Shown here in pieces: positions 1 to 6,450 of a stretch of 64,000 nucleotides of DNA. How positions within the stretch are numbered: the first letter of the stretch is position 1; the number at the start of each line of letters is the position of its first letter. The DNA lies in the NCBI RefSeq assembly GCF_000158175.1, contig NZ_DS999411.1, positions 1,526,964 through 1,590,963 of the forward strand, in the 5' to 3' direction. Both the position numbers and the translations under genes were made by a program. The notes under the pieces are model-generated. The model had not been told where the DNA came from. It worked only from the letters and a program-made list of their open reading frames with translations, and made no database searches. The DNA is from Luminiphilus syltensis NOR5-1B (GTDB taxonomy: Bacteria > Pseudomonadota > Gammaproteobacteria > Pseudomonadales > Halieaceae).

Positions 1-19
1 CCCCAATACCCCCTCCGGC

Positions 20-56
20 CAACTACTTGAGCGCAGAGTTTGCATCCAAGTAGTTG
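20..56. repeat. 10-bp inverted repeat downstream of the 86-aa gene
   Basis: CAACTACTTG at 20-29 is answered by its exact complement CAAGTAGTTG at 47-56 with a 17-bp spacer. It lies just past the stop of the leftward small gene. No T-tract follows, so a classical terminator is unlikely; a protein-binding site is possible. Confidence 0.5.
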
Positions 57-96
57 AGAGCAGGCGAGACCTCAGCCTTGCCGGCGCCCGAGGCCC

Positions 97-357
97 CTAC
101 CCGGGGCCGGTGTTGGGCGTAGTGGAGGTGCCGGGGGATGGCGCCACCCCCAGCTCCAGTTCCTTCAGCCTTAGATAAGCCATCAGGTATGCCTCCAACA
201 TCCCGGGCGGATGCTCGGCGAACTCGGCGTCGAGGATGGCAATCGCGATCATCTCGTAGCGGTCATACAGGTCCTGCGGTGAGCCGGGACAGCCCGGAAG
301 AAGCGCAACGGCTTCCTCCAGGCGAGCGCCGACCTCCGCCAGTAAGCGGATAGTCAT
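97..357 (-). CDS. Small hypothetical protein, 86 aa (paralogue at 29849-30088)
   Basis: I do not recognise this family. The 86-aa product is acidic, probably largely helical, with no signal peptide or membrane segment. Its first ~70 residues (beginning MTIRLLAEVGARLEEAVALL) are nearly identical to the protein at 29849-30088, but the C-termini differ after KELELG. Preservation in two element copies argues that it is real. It is the most downstream gene of a leftward run with the 57-aa, 60-aa and 175-aa genes. A plausible Shine-Dalgarno (AGGAGATACCT) precedes the ATG. Confidence 0.7.
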   Translation of the reverse strand: MTIRLLAEVGARLEEAVALLPGCPGSPQDLYDRYEMIAIAILDAEFAEHPPGMLEAYLMAYLRLKELELGVAPSPGTSTTPNTGPG

Positions 358-421
358 AGGTATCTCCTATTAAAGTTGAGGTTTAGATTGGTGTTCAGAT
401 GCCCAGAACGGGCGAGAGGGG

Positions 422-595
422 TCAGGCGTACTGCGGGGTGTCCCGGCAGTCCTGAAGTAAATCGTGCCAGGGATCGAGATCAGTTCCTGCCATGATCTTG
501 GCCTGATCATTCACGACCTGGGCAAAGTCCTCGGGGGGTACTTCCCAGGCAGACACGATTTCCAAGGCTTCAGCAATGTAGTCTTCATAGTTCAT
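422..595 (-). CDS. Small hypothetical protein, 57 aa (paralogue at 30154-30327)
   Basis: The reading frame runs from ATG at 595 to a TGA at 422 and gives 57 residues starting MNYEDYIAEALEIVSAWEVP and ending in RDTPQYA. The copy at 30154-30327 has the same length and only a few substitutions, mostly in the first 15 residues. Conserved length and reading frame across two diverged copies support a true gene. It begins 1 bp after the stop of the 60-aa membrane protein gene, so the two are probably translated together. Function unknown. Confidence 0.7.
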   Translation of the reverse strand: MNYEDYIAEALEIVSAWEVPPEDFAQVVNDQAKIMAGTDLDPWHDLLQDCRDTPQYA

Positions 596-596
596 A

Positions 597-779
597 TCAG
601 TGTTTCCTTTCGTAGTAGCGATAAGCGAGGTAACTGAGGCCAGCTACCCCAATGAGCAGTCCGAGGACTGGGTACAGGGTCATCAGCAGCGCACCGAGCG
701 CAGCCGAGAAAAACCAGAGGCTTCCAGACGCGAATCCGAAAGCCACGGCGATGAACAACAGTAGTGAGAGCAAAGGCAT
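597..779 (-). CDS. Small two-helix membrane protein, 60 aa (paralogue at 30329-30511)
   Basis: The 60-aa protein consists almost entirely of two hydrophobic helices (about residues 3-23 and 25-50) followed by a basic tail, YRYYERKH. The same architecture and tail are found in the paralogue at 30329-30511, although the helices have diverged. A GGAGATG ribosome-binding/start context precedes it. It lies between the 175-aa gene and the 57-aa gene. Size and topology resemble small phage or element inner-membrane proteins, but no motif fixes a function. Confidence 0.7.
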   Translation of the reverse strand: MPLLSLLLFIAVAFGFASGSLWFFSAALGALLMTLYPVLGLLIGVAGLSYLAYRYYERKH

Positions 780-991
780 CTCCTTGAGTCAGTGGGTTGA
801 GGGAAGGTGTTTTTGCCGCGCGCAGGGCACAGCCTCCGACGTTGCGTCGGAAAGCTCGGAATACGTTCTACGTTTGGGTGAGTTCCTGATGGCCCTCAGA
901 AAATGGGCTTACGCTTCAGGGGCTTACGGGAGGATTGTCGGATTCACCATCCGACTACAGATTTGGCGGTGTCGCCTGAGGGGTGAGAGTG
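780..991. other. Conserved non-coding stretch with two TCCGAC/GTCGGA hairpins
   Basis: No credible gene lies here, yet the stretch aligns with 30512-30723. TCCGAC-GTTGC-GTCGGA forms a tight hairpin at 835-851, and GTCGGA-TTCACCA-TCCGAC forms the opposite-handed hairpin at 937-955. The second copy keeps both hairpins with shortened stems. Candidates are a small RNA, an attenuator for the leftward genes, or a binding region for an element-encoded protein; the sequence alone does not decide. Confidence 0.45.
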
Positions 992-1519
992 CTACTCGGC
1001 TTTGGCCGGAGCGGCCGGTGCCTTTCGTATACGTGTGCCTGCTTTGGCCTTAGCCTTGGCCCGAGGCTTCCGCGGTTTGCTATGCGGTGCCTTCGTTGCT
1101 TTGACCGACTTCAGGAATGCCGCGACATCCCCGAGCTCGTACTGGCGCCGTTTGCCGGCCAAGAGCCGAACGACACCCTCGCAGAGAAGGGCGGCCAAGA
1201 GGAATGACGGGGTATTCACGGACTTGCCCTGGAACAGCGTCCGCAGCGCCATGCTGGTAATCGGTCTTTCGACCGGCCACGCCTCCAGAGCAGCCTGGAT
1301 GGCTGAGAACGGAATCCATTCATCACTGAAGAAGCCGCCGCCAGAGTTCTTGGCGATGCGCCAATGCAGGGCTCCGGCCTCATCGGTGCCGAGTTCGTAG
1401 TCCAGCTTGCCGCGACCCTCCAGGGACTTTGTCGATGCCTTCTTGATGACAGTGATGGAGGGGGTATCGGGGATGCTGGGGTTCTTGTCGGTTGTCTTGC
1501 GTTTGCTGGTTGTAGCCAT
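992..1519 (-). CDS. Hypothetical protein, 175 aa, basic tail (paralogue at 30724-31251)
   Basis: The product starts MATTSKRKTTDKN, has a mixed central region (about 40-145) that ends in an element reading LLAGKRRQYELGDVAAFL, and closes with a Lys/Ala/Pro-rich tail that could bind nucleic acid. The 175-aa paralogue at 30724-31251 shares the core and length but its last residues differ. A strong Shine-Dalgarno (AAAGGAGAACC) precedes the ATG. It is the first gene of the leftward small-gene run. No family recognised; an element-specific DNA-associated protein is an inference. Confidence 0.7.
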   Translation of the reverse strand: MATTSKRKTTDKNPSIPDTPSITVIKKASTKSLEGRGKLDYELGTDEAGALHWRIAKNSGGGFFSDEWIPFSAIQAALEAWPVERPITSMALRTLFQGKSVNTPSFLLAALLCEGVVRLLAGKRRQYELGDVAAFLKSVKATKAPHSKPRKPRAKAKAKAGTRIRKAPAAPAKAE

Positions 1520-1725
1520 AGGGTTCTCCTTTCGTGGCTGATGGGATTAAAGAAACGCCGAGCGAGCGGGGGCTACCGCCAGGACTGCTGATGTCGCAGG
1601 CCTGGGTTTATATGTGACCCGGGGTATAGCTGCGCTAGTGGTATTGAGGCACAAAGCCCTGGAAAAATGCTGGAATCATTAATTGTGACTTGGAGTAAAA
1701 AAACGATATCAGTCAATAGAAAAGA

Positions 1726-1741
1726 CTGCATTTAAATGCAG
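1726..1741. promoter_or_regulatory. Perfect 16-bp palindrome CTGCATTTAAATGCAG
   Basis: The palindrome lies about 200 bp upstream of the leftward 175-aa gene, within the zone still homologous to the second element copy, where it has decayed. Its half-site GCATTTAA recurs as an inverted pair beside a strong promoter at 5698-5721, so both may bind the same regulator (inference). Confidence 0.4.
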
Positions 1742-1835
1742 GGAAAACGTCGGGTCAGGCCCCAAATCAGATACGCAGGTTTCCCGAGTTTTCCGATGCA
1801 AAAAATCGCATTAAATGGAAGCAATGAGAGCCCAA

Positions 1836-1930
1836 ATGACACGGCAAGAACCGTCTGGTCAAAGCCCATGATCTCCGCAGCAAAAAAACTTGGCTCTGTC
1901 CGATTAAGGGGGCCGCAAGTATTGCGTTAA
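1836..1930 (+). pseudogene. Broken helix-turn-helix gene of the RQxLYxxVWSKP type
   Basis: From the ATG at 1836 the frame opens with MTRQE. After a frameshift it continues with VWSKPMISAAKKLG, the start of a small putative DNA-binding domain common on integrated elements (RQ-LY--VWSKPM---AK--G-S). No full frame survives. The same gene type is broken at the matching place in the other element copy (31568). Restriction-modification cargo begins just downstream. Confidence 0.5.
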
Positions 1931-1938
1931 GAATGGCA

Positions 1939-1991
1939 TTGACATGCAATGAAATTGCTTTAGCATTTACCCTGTAAATTTAACGGGTAAA
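1939..1991 (+). promoter_or_regulatory. Promoter and operator-like inverted repeat for the HNH nuclease
   Basis: TTGACA at 1939-1944 is followed 16 bp later by TAGCAT at 1961-1966, a usable -10. An inverted repeat TTTACCC (1966-1972) / GGGTAAA (1985-1991) fills the space up to the ATG at 1995, leaving almost no leader. A repressor bound there would block transcription or initiation. Such control sites are usual for restriction genes, but no controller gene is visible here. Confidence 0.45.
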
Positions 1992-1994
1992 CGT

Positions 1995-2864
1995 ATGCCA
2001 CGATTCCAGCAGCGACATCTTTCGGCGCTAGGCGCTATAGACGGTGCCTATTCAAATGTCACACAGCGAGAAGCGGGCGGTGATAAATCGGTTACCGTGG
2101 ATCGGCACGAGAAGGCTGTTTTGTTTGACGTCTATGGTGACGACTTTGCTAGGACCAGCGCAGATAGGAGTCCACCCACGCGGCCGTTTAACGTTATAGA
2201 CCTGTCTTTGGGTTCTTTTGCGGCTAAGGAACTGGCGATTAAGTACCCCAAAGAGTCCGGGGCAGAACTTCGTCTTTATTTCAGGCGAGACTCTGGTTTT
2301 TACCCAGAATCAGGGCAAGTTTGGTTTATGTTCCGGCGCGAGAATGAGCCGCTGCCGTTCATAGGCTCTTGCTCGTCTGCGCTCTTTGACTCCATTACTT
2401 CGGATGACGATGTGGTGAAGGCTGTCCAGCGTGACTTCGCACTGGATGTAGACGATGACGTTTATCAAAAATTGGTTGCTGCACCCGAGGACGCAGTCGT
2501 ACCAAAAGAATACCGAGCAATGAGATATGAAAGATCGGCCGCAGTTGGAAGGGAAGCTCTTGAATCCGCAGGATATGCGTGTGAGTTTGACAACACGCAC
2601 GAGACTCCACTCTCCGCAGTGACTGGCCAGCCCATAATGGAGGTTCACCACTTGGTGCCTATATCAAAGTCTGCCGAGTTCCGTTGTAGTTTGGATGTCT
2701 TGGCAAACGTAGTGAGTCTTTGTCCAAATTGTCATAGCGCAATTCATCGTTCCACGAAAACAGTCCAGGTGGCTATGTTGCAAAAGCTTTTTGGAGACAG
2801 AAGGGCGGCAATGGCCGCTCAGGGGATAGATCTGACCGAGGAAGGACTCTTGGGTTTTTATTGA
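1995..2864 (+). CDS. HNH endonuclease, probable restriction enzyme
   Basis: The 289-aa protein carries a C-terminal HNH nuclease fold: EVHHLVP with H218/H219, LANVV with N238 and two zinc cysteines in LCPNC (C243, C246), followed by H247 and H251. The N-terminal ~170 residues are unlike a known domain to me and probably recognise DNA. It lies directly before a vsr gene and opposite an m5C methyltransferase, the usual partners of a type II restriction enzyme, so restriction is the likely role (inference). The site recognised cannot be told. Upstream is an operator-like repeat. GC content is lower than in flanking genes, in line with recent acquisition. Confidence 0.8.
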   Translation: MPRFQQRHLSALGAIDGAYSNVTQREAGGDKSVTVDRHEKAVLFDVYGDDFARTSADRSPPTRPFNVIDLSLGSFAAKELAIKYPKESGAELRLYFRRDSGFYPESGQVWFMFRRENEPLPFIGSCSSALFDSITSDDDVVKAVQRDFALDVDDDVYQKLVAAPEDAVVPKEYRAMRYERSAAVGREALESAGYACEFDNTHETPLSAVTGQPIMEVHHLVPISKSAEFRCSLDVLANVVSLCPNCHSAIHRSTKTVQVAMLQKLFGDRRAAMAAQGIDLTEEGLLGFY

Positions 2865-2963
2865 TACTGTTCGGATTTTTTTATGTCGCAGTAAGCCGAT
2901 CACGTTTTGGTTGTGCGACGTAGATTTCGGGTTGATCCTTTTACCACTCACTTTGGACTGCCG

Positions 2964-3392
2964 ATGGATCGTATTAGTAAGAAAGCGCGGTCAAAAAATA
3001 TGGCTGCTATCCGTGGCAAGAACACTCGTCCCGAGTTGCAGGCGCGTGCTTACCTGCATGCGAAGGGAGTACGATTCAGAACCCATGTTAAAGACCTTCC
3101 TGGAAAGCCTGATGTAGCGATAAAGAAGTATTTCCTCGTGTTAGAGGTGCGTGGTTGTTTCTGGCACGGACATGAGGGGTGCGAAGTTTTTAGGCTTCCA
3201 AAATCCAATAGAGCTTTTTGGTCGGAAAAAATAAACGGAAATAAGGCTCGCGACTTACGTAACGTATCTGAATTAGAAAAGAAGGGTTATCTGGTCTTTG
3301 TTGCGTGGGGCTGTGATTTGGCTAAGGGCAACTACCAAGTGCTGGATAGCTTCATTGCCGCATATCACGACCGGAAAAATAGCTTCGCTTGA
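2964..3392 (+). CDS. vsr: Very short patch repair endonuclease Vsr
   Basis: The 142-aa protein matches Vsr from its first residues (MDRISKKARSKNM) through TRPELQARAYL, GKPD (catalytic-type Asp 50) and the zinc-associated CFWHGHEGC. Vsr nicks next to T:G mismatches made by deamination of 5-methylcytosine and so protects the genome from the mutagenic effect of the linked m5C methyltransferase. An upstream TTG could give a longer product, but family proteins start at the ATG at 2964. The 3' end overlaps the convergent methyltransferase gene by 41 bp. Confidence 0.93.
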   Translation: MDRISKKARSKNMAAIRGKNTRPELQARAYLHAKGVRFRTHVKDLPGKPDVAIKKYFLVLEVRGCFWHGHEGCEVFRLPKSNRAFWSEKINGNKARDLRNVSELEKKGYLVFVAWGCDLAKGNYQVLDSFIAAYHDRKNSFA

Positions 3393-4554
3393 TAGATGAG
3401 GCAATAGCCTGAACAACGGGTACAATTACGCTATTTCCAAGAAGTTTGTAGGCTGGGGTTTTTGAGGCGGGTAGTTGAAACGTCTCGGGGTAGCCGAACA
3501 ACTGCCTACATTCATCAATTGTGAGGTATCTGGGATTCCTGCCAGTTTGAGGAACAAGGCACTCCTTTGCGTCTTTTCCGTACCGCGCAACAATAGTGTT
3601 TGATGGCTTGTCTAGATTTGCTTCAAGTGCCGTGAAACCCGTTCCGCGCTCCACGTTTCTGATCGTTCGTGCCTTGTGCCCCGCCCACATTTTATCCGAT
3701 AGAGTGTACTTGGGATCGGGTTCCTTAGAGAGTACTGATCTCAATGGTATGGAACCCTCTGGAAACTTTGGGAATTCAAAGGCGCCGCGATTCGCAGCTA
3801 TATCGTTTCGCACAGCAACCATAAAGCATCTCACACGGCGCTGGGCGACTACCGACTGTGAATCAATTATTTTGTAATTGAAGGCATATCCAGCACTCTC
3901 TAAAGATTCTCGGATGATGTTAAAAGTCCTGCCTTGATCATGCCGAGTTATATTTTTTACGTTCTCCAGAAACAGTACCTTCGGCCGTTTGATGCGCGCT
4001 AAACGTTCAATAGAGAAAAATAATGTGCCTTGTGTTTTGCAGCTGAAGCCGTGGGAGCTACCCCTGAAATTTCTGGCTGAAACGCCGGCAATGCTGAAAG
4101 GCTGGCAAGGAAATCCGCCAGCGAGCAAATCATGGTCGGGCACCAATTGATCAACTTGCTCATCGCTGAGATGTTCGCCGGTGAACTTGTTGATATCACC
4201 AAACGGATAATCCCCGTGATTGCGGAAGTAGTACTCCTTGGCCGTTTTATCCCACTCAGAAGCAAAAACTGACCGCCCCCCTTGTGCCTCTAGACCGAGG
4301 CGGAATCCACCTATTCCCGCGAACAGGTCAATGAACTTAAACCTGGCCTCTTTTCGTGCAGTCACTTTTTTGAGCACCGCATCATCTGAGATAGTTGAAC
4401 GCAAACTCAATCGGCTAATCACCTCTGCCCAATGGGCATCGGTCTTAAGGTGCGTTGCCAGCGCTAACTGTTCGTCATGAAGGGGAGTCCCATGTAAAAA
4501 CTGCCCAAGAGTGGCACTGAGATGTTCGGTCAGATCAGGTGTTAGTGTGCTAAT
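3352..4554 (-). CDS. DNA (cytosine-5) methyltransferase, best start an ATT codon
   Basis: The m5C methyltransferase motifs are in canonical order: FAGIGG (motif I, 78-83), GGFPCQPFS with catalytic Cys150 (IV), ENVKN (VI, 197-201), QRRVR (VIII, 238-242) and a C-terminal GNSV (X). A GTG at 4422 would give 356 aa with no ribosome-binding site. The frame stays open to 4614 and reads as protein, including an HW pair as in the N-terminal arm of Dcm. The only good start is ATT at 4554, five bases after a full AAGGAGGT. The product is then 400 aa. No in-frame ATG, GTG or TTG lies upstream of 4422. It protects the sites cut by the neighbouring HNH nuclease (inference). Confidence 0.9.
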   Translation of the reverse strand: MSTLTPDLTEHLSATLGQFLHGTPLHDEQLALATHLKTDAHWAEVISRLSLRSTISDDAVLKKVTARKEARFKFIDLFAGIGGFRLGLEAQGGRSVFASEWDKTAKEYYFRNHGDYPFGDINKFTGEHLSDEQVDQLVPDHDLLAGGFPCQPFSIAGVSARNFRGSSHGFSCKTQGTLFFSIERLARIKRPKVLFLENVKNITRHDQGRTFNIIRESLESAGYAFNYKIIDSQSVVAQRRVRCFMVAVRNDIAANRGAFEFPKFPEGSIPLRSVLSKEPDPKYTLSDKMWAGHKARTIRNVERGTGFTALEANLDKPSNTIVARYGKDAKECLVPQTGRNPRYLTIDECRQLFGYPETFQLPASKTPAYKLLGNSVIVPVVQAIASSIKRSYFSGRDMRQ

Positions 4555-4567
4555 TTTGGACCTCCTT
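4552..4567 (-). promoter_or_regulatory. Perfect Shine-Dalgarno with ATT start codon
   Basis: On the minus strand AAGGAGGT (4567-4560), fully complementary to the 16S rRNA tail, is followed by CCAAA and then ATT (4554-4552). ATT starts are known from infC and pcnB, where they allow control by initiation factor IF3. Here the codon would keep methyltransferase synthesis low or make it IF3-sensitive. Confidence 0.6.
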
Positions 4568-4617
4568 CGGTAACAAGCTTCATCTCCATGTCTAAATCGG
4601 TCATTCGCGACAGCTCA

Positions 4618-5156
4618 ATCATGTGAACTCAATTATCACCGGTTTTGTAGCGATTGACTGATCCCTATCCGTGTTTTTTCTGCTTTTTTTGGTCGCTTAC
4701 TCCGGATGTCGGCTTCCTATGCGATATTTGGCTAGGAGGTAGCGAGATCTCAACTGAGACAGTTGGTTTTGACTAAATCAATCATGTGTAGTGCTCGGTC
4801 GCGACCAAGTAGTGACACTCAGCAGACAATTTTCAATGACTGAAAACAAACTTGAACCTAGATGTCGTCTCTGGAGGAGCCCTTGGACCGATCTAAACAG
4901 CTGTAAGAGCGATGCGCAGCGTTTAGCCAAGCCTTATGAAGCAAATAGGATCAATCGTGAAAATTACAAGGAAAAGAGCCGGCGCTACTCGCTCTTGTGG
5001 CTTATTCGTATTGTGTCCTGGTAACACGAGACGCCTTTAAACACGTGTAGCGTTTGAAGGTGGTGTTGCGATGTGTTGATTGCAATTCCTATGATCTGAT
5101 GTGTATTTCGTGAGCGATGGGCACCAATTTTGGATCTAGCTAACGATAAGGGGGAA
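4618..5156. other. Intergenic stretch without a supported gene
   Basis: The stretch is fairly AT-rich and lies between the methyltransferase and the tRNA remnant. A 77-codon frame at 4791-5024 has no ribosome-binding site and an unlikely composition, so I do not call it. The methyltransferase promoter should be in the left part, but I see no convincing -35/-10 pair. Confidence 0.5.
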
Positions 5157-5196
5157 TGGTGGGCCTGCGCGGACTTGAACCGCGGACCGGCCGATT
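5157..5196 (-). tRNA. 3' half of a tRNA-Ile(CAU)-like gene (remnant)
   Basis: Read on the minus strand, the 40 bases from 5196 give A37-A38, the 3' side of the anticodon stem, a variable loop GGTC, a perfect T-arm (CGCGG-TTCAAGT-CCGCG), an acceptor strand CAGGCCCA and an encoded CCA at 5159-5157. The pattern AATCG...GGTC...TTCAAGTCC matches tRNA-Ile2(CAU) like the intact gene at 42674-42750, but stem sequences differ, so it is from another tRNA gene. The 5' half is absent. Instead of an anticodon the exon is joined to intron sequence, with the break directly 3' of the anticodon position. Confidence 0.75.
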
Positions 5197-5320
5197 CTTA
5201 CCGGGATTCTCATCCCGACCTGGACTATCTCTTCACCCCCAGCCTAACCTTGTAGGGTGCCGGACGCTAATCGTGCCTTAAGCAGCAAGATCGTGCTGTC
5301 CCACGTAGGCTCTGCACCTT
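5197..5320 (-). ncRNA. Group I intron, 3' half of the catalytic core (remnant)
   Basis: On the minus strand this begins with AAGGTGCAGAG (J6/7 region), goes on through a P7.1/P7.2-like stem (GCAGCACG...), GTCCGGCACCC (3' strand of P3), GGGTGAAGAGATAGTCC (P8/P7 3' strand) and ends in a P9 hairpin with a GAGA tetraloop (5201-5218) and a terminal G at 5197. The same order and several of these strings occur in the Azoarcus tRNA-Ile intron core. P7 is damaged: GCCTA (5310-5306) cannot fully pair with TAGTC (5227-5223). P1-P6 5' strands are absent, so it cannot splice. A near copy lies at 11833-11952. Confidence 0.72.
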
Positions 5321-5341
5321 CCACCGCGTTTACGGGCATTA

Positions 5342-5386
5342 ACCTCCTTACGGTGGGTGAGTTCTACGAACCCACCTAAAGGAGGT
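5342..5386 (+). promoter_or_regulatory. Hairpin that sequesters a Shine-Dalgarno sequence
   Basis: ACCTCCTT (5342-5349) pairs with AAGGAGGT (5379-5386), and inside it GGTGGGT (5352-5358) pairs with ACCCACC (5370-5376); only two bases on each side are unpaired between the stems. AAGGAGGT is the ribosome-binding site for the ATG at 5391. A 15-bp stem covering a perfect Shine-Dalgarno should switch translation off until it is opened by heat, a protein or a ligand (inference). Confidence 0.6.
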
Positions 5387-5390
5387 AGCC

Positions 5391-5597
5391 ATGACGACCC
5401 CCACGCTGCACGACCAGATCATTACTTTGCTCACCGAGACCCTCGACGCTGCAGAGGCCGGTGAGATCCATCTTCCACTGCTTGCCCCCGTAGCCCGTCC
5501 GGTGCTTGCCCGCATCCGCCGCGAGCAGTCCTACGACCCGGAGGTCCTTGCGCTGCTGGATAGGGTTGAGGCGCTTATCGCCGAGAGGGAGCGGTGA
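5391..5597 (+). CDS. Small hypothetical protein, 68 aa
   Basis: The 68-aa acidic product, starting MTTPTLHDQIITLL, is predicted helical, with leucine-rich stretches and no membrane segment. I do not recognise it. Its full ribosome-binding site AAGGAGGT is locked in the leader hairpin. The gene follows the intron remnant and points away from it. Codon use is GC-rich and regular, which supports a real gene. Confidence 0.6.
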   Translation: MTTPTLHDQIITLLTETLDAAEAGEIHLPLLAPVARPVLARIRREQSYDPEVLALLDRVEALIAERER

Positions 5598-5697
5598 GGG
5601 TGGCTGCTCCCGCGGGTCAGGTGCTGGCTGCCCACTTCTCCGTGGCAGGTGTGGGTAGGCTCGGCAGGTCAGTGAACTCTAATGCCGCGAAATGTCG

Positions 5698-5752
5698 TTA
5701 AATGCTCCGATCTGCATTTAATGTTGACAAATATGCAGGTATCGCCTAATGT
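5698..5752 (+). promoter_or_regulatory. Strong sigma-70 promoter with upstream palindrome
   Basis: TTGACA (5724-5729) and TAATGT (5747-5752) are separated by exactly 17 bp. Directly upstream lies an inverted repeat TTAAATGC (5698-5705) / GCATTTAA (5714-5721), positioned for an activator or repressor touching the -35. The next genes downstream are those at 5912 and 6451. Confidence 0.6.
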
Positions 5753-5911
5753 GTGGGCCAACATCAGGAAGGGGCGAGCCCCTACCAACCTGCCTGACCT
5801 GGGCAAGGTGGTATCCGCAAGGAGATGTGGCCGATCGGCAACCAAACAGGTACCTGCCTTGTATTGCCTCGTTCCTCCCTGGTGTGCGTCAACCCAGCCA
5901 GAGGAGGAAGC

Positions 5912-6418
5912 ATGATCTACATCACCTATGCCCTGTACGCTGTTTACGCCATTGCCGCGGTGGCTGCCGTGCGCCACTGGTGGCACGACCGGGACGAGAC
6001 CGAAGTCGCGGCGTTTCAGGGGCGCCAGATGGATCGCGAGTTGGAAGCGATCTTTGGGCCTCGCGTTCACCAGCGGGTGATTCCTCCGGAGGTGCAACCG
6101 GCGCCGCCGTCGGTCCCAGCGCGGAGGAAGGGCATCGGTGGACCGAACGAAGCAGCCCTTCGTGACCACGACACTGCAAAGAAGCCCTGGAAGCTTGCGC
6201 TGCCCTCGGGCTGGGATGAGCAGCGGAGCCTCTGGTGGAACCTGCGGCGGGATGCGGCGCTACAGCGCCTGCACGAGGCCCGGTCCCGCAGCGACCGACG
6301 TGAGGCCCGCCTGCGGCTCTACCGCCTGTGGGGCGAGGTGCTGGCGGACCCGCCGGATCGCGCGCCAACCAAGATGATGGGCTACGCCGCACGCCGGTGG
6401 CGCGATGGCGTGAACTGA
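5912..6418 (+). CDS. Membrane-anchored hypothetical protein, 168 aa
   Basis: The start at 5912 follows GAGGAGGAAG; an upstream in-frame ATG at 5825 has no such site. Residues 3-22 (beginning MIYITYALYAVYAIAAVAAV) form a single membrane helix. The remainder is cytoplasmic, Arg/Trp-rich and helical, with basic patches (RRDAALQRLHEARSRSDRREAR). The shape suggests an inner-membrane-tethered nucleic-acid-binding or structural protein, but no family is recognised. It is followed 32 bp later by the 112-aa gene, probably in one transcript from the promoter at 5724. Confidence 0.65.
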   Translation: MIYITYALYAVYAIAAVAAVRHWWHDRDETEVAAFQGRQMDRELEAIFGPRVHQRVIPPEVQPAPPSVPARRKGIGGPNEAALRDHDTAKKPWKLALPSGWDEQRSLWWNLRRDAALQRLHEARSRSDRREARLRLYRLWGEVLADPPDRAPTKMMGYAARRWRDGVN

Positions 6419-6450
6419 GGAGAAATCAACAGGAAAACGAAGGAGGTTTT

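Larger units (their letters stand above)
1..1925. repeat. Left copy of a duplicated element end (partial at window edge)
   Basis: This stretch and 29830-31660 are homologous in the same orientation. Both contain, in order, an 80-aa-class gene, a 57-aa gene, a 60-aa membrane protein, a conserved non-coding stretch, a 175-aa gene and a broken helix-turn-helix gene. Parts of the first gene are nearly identical at the DNA level, while the non-coding parts have diverged more. The other copy belongs to a module with an integrase at its far end, so this is probably the end of a second, related element whose remainder lies beyond position 1 (inference). Confidence 0.85.

Noticed and set aside
138-353. 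Plus-strand frame over the 86-aa gene
   Set aside because: It is the antisense shadow; the minus frame has start signals and a conserved paralogue.
4791-5024. 77-aa gene
   Set aside because: No ribosome-binding site, unlikely composition, overlaps nothing supportive.
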